This document shows positions 56,401 through 64,000 of a stretch of 64,000 nt of DNA, piece after piece. The notes below the pieces were generated by a model, which saw only the letters and a list, made by a program, of their open reading frames with translations, was not told the DNA's origin and ran no database searches. A program made the position numbers and the translations under genes. Origin of the DNA: Plasmodium coatneyi (Eukaryota > Apicomplexa > Aconoidasida > Haemosporida > Plasmodiidae); NCBI RefSeq assembly GCF_001680005.1, contig NC_033559.1, positions 1 to 64,000 on the forward strand, in the 5' to 3' direction. How positions within the stretch are numbered: the stretch's first letter is position 1; every line of letters starts with the position of its first letter.

Positions 56401-58548
56401 ACTTCATTTCCTTTCTTTCTCCTTTATTTACCTTATAGACTATTACACAAGTTGAAATAAAAAGCATGTTAGGTGAGTTGGCAGAATATATAGGTAGGTC
56501 ACCGGATGCTGATGGAATTAACCATTTGTGTGGTAATGTGCAGAAGTTTGGGAAGCAAAATATACATAATGTCAAGAAAATGTGCAAAACTTTAATAAAA
56601 ATAGGCTATTGGATGAATAACATGGGTGAATGGAAGGACAAAGAAAATAAGATGACAGAAAATGAGAAAAATTTGAGGAAATATTTAAAATGTATAATGG
56701 GTGATTTAATTATAAGGAAACTAACTAAGGATAAATGTGACATACACAAAATTAAAGAAACTGTCTTAATTCATGTAAATAGAATAAAGAGTTCATTTGA
56801 GGAAGATAAAAGTGGAAATGGAAGTGCGGAATGTAAAATGAATGGTACAAGGTGTACAGTACCTGACAAGCAAGTAATTCTGCAGGAAGTAGATAATTGG
56901 GTGGGGAAGAAGGAGAAAGGAGGAATGCCTGAAGGTGATCTAATACTGACTTGGTTCCCATGTACCTCAAATCAAGCAAAGAATGTAAAAGTACCCCCCG
57001 CACAGTCGGGTGCTTCAGGTACAGGAAGTCAAAAAGATAAGGATACAAAAACAAAAGGTAAGCTTACTGCAGCAGAATGTATGAATAATCAAGTGGATGG
57101 TGATTTTAGTGCAGCTGAGAAATGTTTGGAACTTCTTGATACTGGTTCCCCCGTATCTACTATTGATGTTTCTGATCCTAATGAAGCTACTGGGGCCACC
57201 GGTCCTAAAGGTGTTGCAGGCAGTAGTATGGCTGATGTTGCCTTAACTAAGGGTACGATTACACTTCCAACTGAATCCATTATCGACATTTCAGGTTCCG
57301 GAAATACTCATCCTGGTTCTCCCGAACCCAGTTCCACTAGTAATGGGAACACTCCAGGTAAGAATCATAAAAGTAAAGGGTGAAAAGGGAGAAAGGAAAT
57401 TACTCACACCTTCAGGACGTATACACAAAAAGAATTCACCCAGGGCGTGCACCCCACCATAACTTCGGTTTTAATAACTCTTCATAATACTGGAGTTAAT
57501 CCTTGCCCTACTTACTTCCCAGGTCCAGGAGTTAAAGATACTTCAACAAAATCCTCTTCAGCATCCAATCCAGCTGATCCTAAGGATTTTGAATGGTGCC
57601 CGGAAGAGAAACAGAAGTCTGGAGGAACACATAAGGGTGCTAGAGCAGGTGATCAGGTTGTCACTGATCCGAATGCTGGTGGTCAACAACCTGCTGATGG
57701 GGGAAGTTTTTCAGGAGGTGGTACAGCTAGTGCTAATTCAGGGGAGGGTGCCGGAGGCACCGCCCCTTCCGCTCTTGCAGTTGTTCGCAAGATTGACAAC
57801 CTTACTGATCTCCTTACCCCATACCTTCCCACCATTCCCGTCTTCATTGGTATTTCAATCACGACCTACTTACTTTGGAAGGTAAAAAAATAGAAAGAAT
57901 AAGAAAAAAAAAAGAAAAAGAAAAAAAAGGAAAGAAAAAAAAAAAAGAAGAAAAAAGAAAAATAAATTGTGGTAAATGAATGAGTTCGGGTATTTGTGTA
58001 GGATTTCGCATTTTAGGGGTGTATATGTGTAGGATTTCGCATTTTGGGGAATGTGTAGTAGTAATTACTGTTGCGTGTGAACAAACATTTCGCATCCCTT
58101 TTAAGGAAATATTTTTTCTCTTTTTTTTTTTTTGTAGTATTTTGCCTTTCTTGGTAAGAGAAGAAAACGTTACAGAAGAGCTTATCAAGTGCGTGGTCTA
58201 ACCTTACAGGAACAAATTATGTACCACGTGGACCAGGATGGTACCCATGGATATACTTTAGTAAAGGAACGCAAACCTCGTTCTATGCCTATAAAAAGGA
58301 GAAAAAAACGGGGCGTTCGTCATCGTCCTGGTCGCCGTGGTGGTGTACGTCGTCGCATGATTATTGATATTCATTTAGAAGTCTTAAACGAATGTCAAAG
58401 GGAAAACCTGCATTCGACGAAGGAAGACTTTTTTGAAATTTTGGTTCAAGAATTCATGGGAAGAGAATTCATGAAAGAAGAAAAGCTTCCTAAGGAACAG
58501 ATTCCAAGTTCAGATTCCGGGTTTAGGGAAGGAAGACTTTCTTCCTGA
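53424..58548 (+). CDS. SICAvar: SICAvar gene 5, divergent ectodomain type
   Basis: Proposed exons: 53424-53519, 53654-54364, 55239-56081, 56439-57357, 57523-57881 and 58138-58548, phase-consistent, about 1112 residues. The N-terminus is MDKLPSDDKFQALKERWF. Exon 2 has the spacing of a beta-like cysteine module (IDLCDMIGKE, KEECAFIVNSLMKM, YVRCAVLNMWLHKY) but diverges strongly. Exons 3 (MWKDMGKVFNDMMD, RIYFWMDGFE) and 4 (EIKSMLGELAEYI, KIGYWMNNMGEW) resemble each other and look like a distinct domain type. A Ser/Thr/Gly/Pro hinge, a WCPEEKQKSGG segment and the helix LPTIPVFIGISITTYLL follow. The last exon starts YFAFLGKRRKRYRRAYQVRG, not YFGMLRKTRKRY, with the standard remainder. It could be a separate SICAvar subclass. 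Confidence 0.82.
54420..55190 (+). repeat. G-rich minisatellites in SICAvar gene 5 intron 2
   Basis: Three arrays in series: three copies of a unit of about 65 bases with GGTAGGTGGAAGCAAGG and GGTCGAAGGAGGGTTG (54430-54620); six copies of a 28-base unit (GTTGTTAGGTTGGTGGTAGG, about 54715-54860); then GGTCTAAGGAAGGAAGG units (54955-55180). Confidence 0.88.
57990..58050 (+). repeat. Last-intron repeat of SICAvar gene 5
   Basis: Only two copies of the GGATTTCGCATTTT unit, the shortest such array in the window. Confidence 0.7.
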
Positions 58549-59345
58549 AATAGATGTTTCTAAGGAAACGGTTCATACAGAAGATGTTCCTATCGAACAG
58601 GTTCCAAGTTCAAGTTTGCGGATTTAGGGAGGAAGACTTTGTTCGTAAGGAAGATGTTGCTATGGTTGATGTTCCTAAGTAACGGGATCCAAGTTCAGAT
58701 TCCGGGTTTAGGGTGTAGTAAATATTTTTCTTTTTCTTTTTTTTTTTTTTCGTTATGTGTATTAGATTGTTTTCTTTTATGTGTGGTCAATAAAAGTGGG
58801 AAAAAAATTTTTTTTGTTATATGGAGGTGCTTTTTCCTTTTTTTTTCGTTTTGTGCATGAAAGTGTTTACATATTTATGTGTAATTAATATGAGCCGGGA
58901 AGAAAAATTTTTTTTCCCTTATTTTGATTTGTTTTGGTAAAAATTTCTTCTTTATTGAGGAATTAAAAAAATTTCTTATTCATTCTGTTATAAAATTTTT
59001 TAACTTCATAAATTTTTTTTTTGTTTTTTAAAATAAATATTTTTTCGAAAATGTCAGGACCTTTTTGCGCATCGGCGCTGCTTTCTGGGAGTACCTCCTT
59101 CCCTTATGTGCTTATTCAAGCATACAAATGGAAGGAAGGAAAAAAAGGAAAGAAAAAATAAGAAGAAAAGAAGGACGGAAAAAAAAAGAAGGAAAAAAAA
59201 AGAAAGAAAGAAAAAAAAAAAGAAGGAAAGAAGGAAGAAATGGTAATTTTTGCGTCTTACCCATACACACTGCATAAGCTTTAGGGTCCTTTGTGCTTCC
59301 TCTGATGGGGCGCAGGGAAAACTCTTCGAATTTCACATACGATGT
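58549..59345. other. Convergent 3' flanks of SICAvar gene 5 and KIR-9
   Basis: Tail-repeat remains with GATTCCGGGTTTAGGG run to about 58715. The conserved SICAvar 3' flank follows (ATGAGCCGGGAAGAAAA, about 58890), then a KIR 3' flank block (CTGGGAGTACCTCCTTCCCT, about 59087), an A/G-rich simple repeat (about 59130-59240) and the CATACACACTGCATAAGCTT segment before the KIR-9 stop. Confidence 0.65.
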
Positions 59346-60797
59346 TCACATGCGTTGGTAACGTATATTTTTATTTCCTTCTCGTGTATTACTTCTCTTC
59401 CTTCCTCCCCTTTTTTGAGGTGGTAGATATGGTCGTTGATTATATAAAGTAGATTTATCCGTAGACCCTACTGTTGAAGAATTGTCTGTGGAGTATTCTG
59501 TAGAAGTGTCGTCTTCTGTGAGTGTGTCGTCGTAGTTGCGCTGCATGGTAGATCTTTTTTTTCTGCTTTTACTGTTGCTTCCTCCTAAAGTGTTACGTAT
59601 TCCGGAAGGTAAGAAATCGCACTGGAAGAAAAGGGAAGGCAAGAAGGGGGAAAAAAAAGGGGGGGTAGTATGCACACATATATATGCGTATACATATGTA
59701 GACCTACATATATATGTACATATATATATATATATATGTACATTTGTATATATGTAGGTGCATATACATATGTAGCATTTATATATAGCTCTATTATAAT
59801 TGTTGTAATTATGTTAATTATGTTAATTACTTTACTTACTTTATATAGAAGGTAGGCGACTGCTGGAATTCCCAATAGTGCAGCAGTGCTGGAGACAGCA
59901 GCAGCAGGAATTGTTGAATCTGCTGTGCTGGGTGTAGAACCAGTTGATTCTGCAGTATGTGATGCAAGTTCCTCCACTTGTGGTTTAGATGCTACCTTAC
60001 ACATCGAATTCATGAGGTCCCGAGGATTGTGTTTACTGTATTCGTTGTTAAATTTGGTACAGTATTCACTCCTCCCATTAGGGGGATTGCCATTACATTT
60101 CGCATCTATCAATGTATAAGCTGAATCAGCCTCTTGCAGGTAAGAGAGATATTGCTGCTTACAGCAAGAATTGCTATTACTGCTGTCATCTAGCTGTTCC
60201 CGTATAGTACCTTCGTCTTGCGTGTAGTCGTATAATTTTTTCATAAAACCGAAGATGGTAAAATCAATATTAGAGTACAAAACTTCACATTCATTTCCAA
60301 CGTTTAATTTTTTCAATTCATTGTAAATTGTTGTCATAAGGCTTGAAAATTCCTGAACGATCGAACCTTTAACTAATAAATCCCCTACCCAATAATAAAA
60401 AAAAGTGCAATACTTATCATCAGACTCATCTTTTTCTTTCATTTCAATTGCGTGACAGTAAGCACTCATAATGTTCTCATTATAACTCAGAATTTGTATG
60501 TGCCGATTTAACGCACTCCATAATCTATTCGATACTGTGGTCTTGGTGCCATTATTTTCACACTTGTCTTTGCTTTCATTAAATGTTGCATATATTTTTT
60601 TGGAAGGTAATGTATTCACATCACAGTCACCCTACACAAGATGTAGTTTTTGAAATGGGTGGAGTACATATAATTGTGTATTTGCATTTTTTTAAATTTA
60701 TTACATTATGCATGGAGTACTACGGATCTTAATATATAATTGTTTACATAATAAAAAAGCAATGATCCCTTACTGCTTTTGCCCCTCCTCCTACCAT
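59346..60797 (-). CDS. KIR: KIR-9, PIR-superfamily variant antigen
   Basis: Exons on the minus strand: 60774-60797 (MVGGGAKA, donor GCA|GTAAGG), 59840-60631 and 59346-59621, phase 0, about 363 residues. The ectodomain has CTFFYYWVGDLL, a Thr/Ser/Ala hinge (TAESTGSTPSTADST) and the helix AALLGIPAVAYLLYK. The tail exon begins CDFLPSGIRNTLGG after a CAG acceptor and ends NIRYQRM. Intron 2 is TA-rich, so it is of the KIR-4 subtype, yet it is the KIR facing SICAvar gene 5. Exon 1 is inferred from phase and the Gly/Ala-rich start. Confidence 0.83.
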
Positions 60798-62277
60798 TTT
60801 TCCTTATACATTTGTTGTATATGTATAATGTGCATTTGTATTGGAATGTGTTCTTCCTATTTCTTTATTCATAAAGTAATGTATATATATATATGCGGGA
60901 ACATTCTTTTTTCCCACTTATATATATTCTGAAGGGGAAGGAGGCTCACCATTGGAAATTATATAAATATCAAAATTTTATTACTTCTTCAAGATGCGTA
61001 ATCTTTAATTTTCCGAAAGCTCATAATATATTATGTATGTGCATTGAATTATCACGTGCACGAAAAATACAAAGTAAGAATAAATGTGCTAAGGAGCCGT
61101 ACAATAAATAAAGAAGGGGAGGAATGAGCTCTCCATGTACTTTCTCATTCATTCACTTTATTATGAAATTATGGGCGGACACCCCCCCCCCCTTGAGTAT
61201 TTTTATATTATTATTTTTCTTTTACCCTACTCGGTTATTACGTATATAAGGGTGTAATTCCTTTTTCCTCTGAAATTTAAATATGCAATGTTTATATATG
61301 TTTTATTCTTATTTAAAAATGTTACTAGGAATTGTTGCGCACATGTAATCTATACATGGGGACTGCATTTTCTTTTTAATTCTATATATGGTTCCGTATC
61401 TAGTAAGGGAGGGTACATTTATGGAAAAAATAGAGAAGGAATATAATACCAAAGAAACTGTGTTAATTGTATTGAATTATATTAATTACATTAACTGTAT
61501 TAATTATATGAATTATATGTATTATATGTGTAAGAGAAGAATAAAATGATATGCAATACTCATAAGTAATAGGATAATTTGTAGCACTATACACCTTCCC
61601 CTTTCCGTTTTATAATGGTGTAGTAGAAGGAGAAAATTTTTTTCCTTCTCCCCTTCTTTTAATGCGCATTATAATTCGTATATTAATTATCTCTTCTCAT
61701 TTTTTCTTTTTCTTTCTTTTTTTTTTTTAAAGAAAAGGGCAAATAATTAAAAGAACAGAGTGGCCAAGCAACATAGTTTATTGTTGTATATATAATATAT
61801 CTGTATCTCCTTGTGCGCACATTATATTAATGTGCATCCAAACACTATAATAATGTGTTCACATACCAAACACTACAATAATGTATGTGTGCATACACCC
61901 GAACATCCATAATAATAAAAACAGTAGCAGTAGCAACAACAGGAACAGGAATAGAACGACATTTTATTCTTTTTCATTCAATATACTGCATATAATATAC
62001 TTATACAAATATATGTAAGAGTTTTTCTTTCTACAATGTATAATTTTTTTTTCCCCCTTTTTATATGTGGATAATAAGAACATCACTCTTTTTGTGAAGA
62101 GAGGACATTCCATTATTCTTTAAAAAGAAAAAAAAAAAATATAGGAGAACATTATATACACATACGACGATTTTAGGAGCGTGGAGAGAACATGTTTACT
62201 CAATAGTGTTACATGTTTTGATAACGTATATTATTTCTATATTCGTTGACTCCTGCCCATGTGGCTATTTCCCTACT
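60798..62277. other. Intergenic region between KIR-9 and KIR-10
   Basis: AT-rich, no gene found. Near 61460-61530 is a degenerate TTAATTATATTAATTATA tandem repeat; at 61840-61900 is a short repeated CACTATAATAATGTGTTCAC segment. A C-run lies at about 61182-61192. The right end is KIR-10 3' flank (GTTACATGTTTTGATAACGT), closely similar to the KIR-2 3' flank. Confidence 0.6.
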
Positions 62278-63689
62278 TTATCTTCCTCTTCTCCTGGTGG
62301 TGGAATGGACAGTAGCAGTAGTATATGGGATGGAATATTCTGTTGCAGTGTCGGTTAGGTTGGTTCTTGAGTACTCTGTAGAAGAATCATCTGATAAGGT
62401 GTTCAGTTCATGTCTTAAAGTTGATCTCTTTTTTCTGCATCCGCTCCCGCTTCCATTTCCAGAGTTGTTATGCTTCCTCAAGAAGAAAGGTTTATACTGA
62501 AAATAAAAAAAGAAAGGGGTGTTATGGTTGTTAGGTGGGTTGTTAGGGTGAAAGGATGATTGTTAAGTGGGTGGTGACAAGTGTGGTGCAGTTTTACTTA
62601 CCTTGTAAAAGAGGAATGCAACAATTGTTGGTATTCCTATTGTAACCAATGCACCAGACACAGCACCTGGTACGACACTACCACCTGAACTTTGATCAGA
62701 ATCACTAAAAGAACCACTACTACCAGCTTGATTTGGATTGGGATTTGGTTTGGTTTGAGTACATGTCAACTTTTCCAGTTTGTCCGGTTTACAGTAATCT
62801 CCAGCTGCTCCGTCCATGCTTCCCGCCATCGCTTTAAACGGGTTACAATACTTACCACTCTTACGTTGTCCCCCGTCTTGTTTGCAATCCTCTTCTATAG
62901 CAGAACATGCTCCTTTAATGTTTGTTAGGTGATCATGATATGTTGTATCACAAGATTTGTTACCATCATTCCCTACTTGTCTCATTATTTGTTCATGGTC
63001 TTGGGAGTAGTCGAAATGTATTTTTACTTGGGGGAAAAATTCCTTGTCACTAATGTTGTCGTATATAAGGGCACACCCCTTCTTCCCTCCAACAGTAGTA
63101 GGAGAAGAAGAAACACTCTCAAATACTCCGTAGATCTGTTTCATAATGTCCATCGGTTTTGGGACATTCAATATGTTCTTTAATAGATCCCATAACCAAA
63201 AATAAAAATATTGACACCATGTTCCATAGCCATTATTGCTTTCCATGCTAGATGCATAGCAATAGGTTTTTAATATATTTTCCGCCCAATTCTTAACATT
63301 GTCACAACTTTGCAATATAATTTTTACTTCAGTTTCCTTATTTCCTAACCCAGGACAGGATGTGCTATAAGAACGTAACCCTACGCTCAATTCAGCATAT
63401 GCTTTTTTTGAAGTTAAGAGATTTAAATCGTCTTCCTACAAAAATGGAATTGAGCAGGAAGAAAGTGGAATGTATGTACATTGTGTATAAATGTAATGTT
63501 GTTAATGTGTATTTCCACATATATAACTCCACTTTCGAACTTATTGTACCATAGACAATGTATTATATGCACACACACATATTATTGGAATTATTCAATT
63601 ATTCCATCCTTTGAATAAAGGAAGAAAGAAAAATGCTGCAATGTTTTTACCGTCAGGTCTGCTGCTGCGGGTGATGCGTCTGGTGACAT
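62278..63689 (-). CDS. KIR: KIR-10, PIR-superfamily variant antigen
   Basis: Exons on the minus strand: 63651-63689 (MSPDASPAAADLT), 62602-63435 and 62278-62496, phase 0, about 363 residues. The ectodomain contains CQYFYFWLWDLL, in which the usual WLGD Gly is Trp. The hinge is Asn/Pro/Gly/Ser-rich (TKPNPNPNQAGSSGS), then the helix GALVTIGIPTIVAFLFYK. The tail starts YKPFFLRKHNNSG and stops early (STTRRRGR), about 20 residues shorter than its relatives; the sequence beyond the stop still resembles tail coding and ends like KIR-2. The intron is short (105 bases) with a G-rich repeat remnant. Confidence 0.85.
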
Positions 63690-64000
63690 GGTTCATATGC
63701 ATTTTACTATACATATAATGTGAATTTATGCTAAGAATGTATGTTCCTTCCTTATATTTATGCAGAACATAAATAAGTATGTGCGTACACAGGAACGTTT
63801 GCTTCCTTCCCCATTATAATTATGTAAAAATATTAAATTTTTCTGTTTTTTATTCAATAATGATATATTGTTAAATTGCTTAAGAAATGGCAGTACTACA
63901 GCTATGTGCACAAAGTTACCCTATATACAGGGATAAGGCAAGAATACTACTAACACATGTTTCACAATAACAAAAAAATAGAACATAAGGGGAATGATGT
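63690..64000. other. Upstream region of KIR-10 to the window edge
   Basis: AT-rich. No gene and no repeat of note is seen. Confidence 0.6.

Noticed and set aside
1..64000. rRNA, tRNA, transposase or reverse-transcriptase genes
   Set aside because: None was seen on either strand; the repeats are minisatellites and gene-family flanks, not mobile elements with their own genes.

Overview
The window is the first 64 kb of a chromosome end from a simian malaria parasite of the Plasmodium knowlesi / P. coatneyi type. It opens with telomere heptads (CCCTAAA and CCCTGAA) and then holds almost nothing but variant-antigen genes. All are built the Plasmodium way, with short exons, AT- or purine-rich introns and a constant last exon. 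To my knowledge SICAvar plus KIR genes together occur only in that clade; I cannot settle the species from this window.

Layout. 1-117 telomere; 293-1448 a small two-exon membrane gene; 2514-5872 SICAvar gene 1 (+); 6628-8724 KIR-1 (-); 9843-11206 a second copy of the membrane gene (+); 13293-17865 SICAvar gene 2 (+); 18504-20233 KIR-2 (-); 21951-37462 a run of minus-strand KIR genes (KIR-3 to KIR-7 plus a broken KIR-8); 39595-44417 SICAvar gene 3 (+); 45111-45437 an orphan KIR tail exon (-); 47454-50184 a short SICAvar gene 4 (+); 50875-51144 a second orphan KIR tail exon (-); 53424-58548 SICAvar gene 5 (+); 59346-60797 KIR-9 (-); 62278-63689 KIR-10 (-). Every SICAvar points away from the telomere, every KIR towards it, so each SICAvar meets a KIR (or a KIR tail exon) tail to tail.

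How the genes work together. From established knowledge of the families, SICA proteins are placed on the infected red-cell surface and switch during infection; KIR proteins belong to the PIR superfamily of variant surface or exported proteins. The window therefore looks like a store of alternative surface antigens rather than a pathway. The DNA between coding exons is dominated by G-rich minisatellites (AGGTGGAAGGAAGGTTGTTAGG type) and by recurring KIR and SICAvar flanks. These appear to be the seams at which gene pieces have been exchanged: a KIR cut off at the minisatellite, two KIR tail exons stranded beside SICAvar upstream regions, a SICAvar with only one ectodomain type, a KIR with two ectodomains in tandem, and a patchily converted gene pair at the telomere.

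Exon borders were read by eye from GT..AG sites, reading-frame phase and comparison among the copies. No RNA or database evidence was available. No rRNA, tRNA, CRISPR array or transposon was seen.
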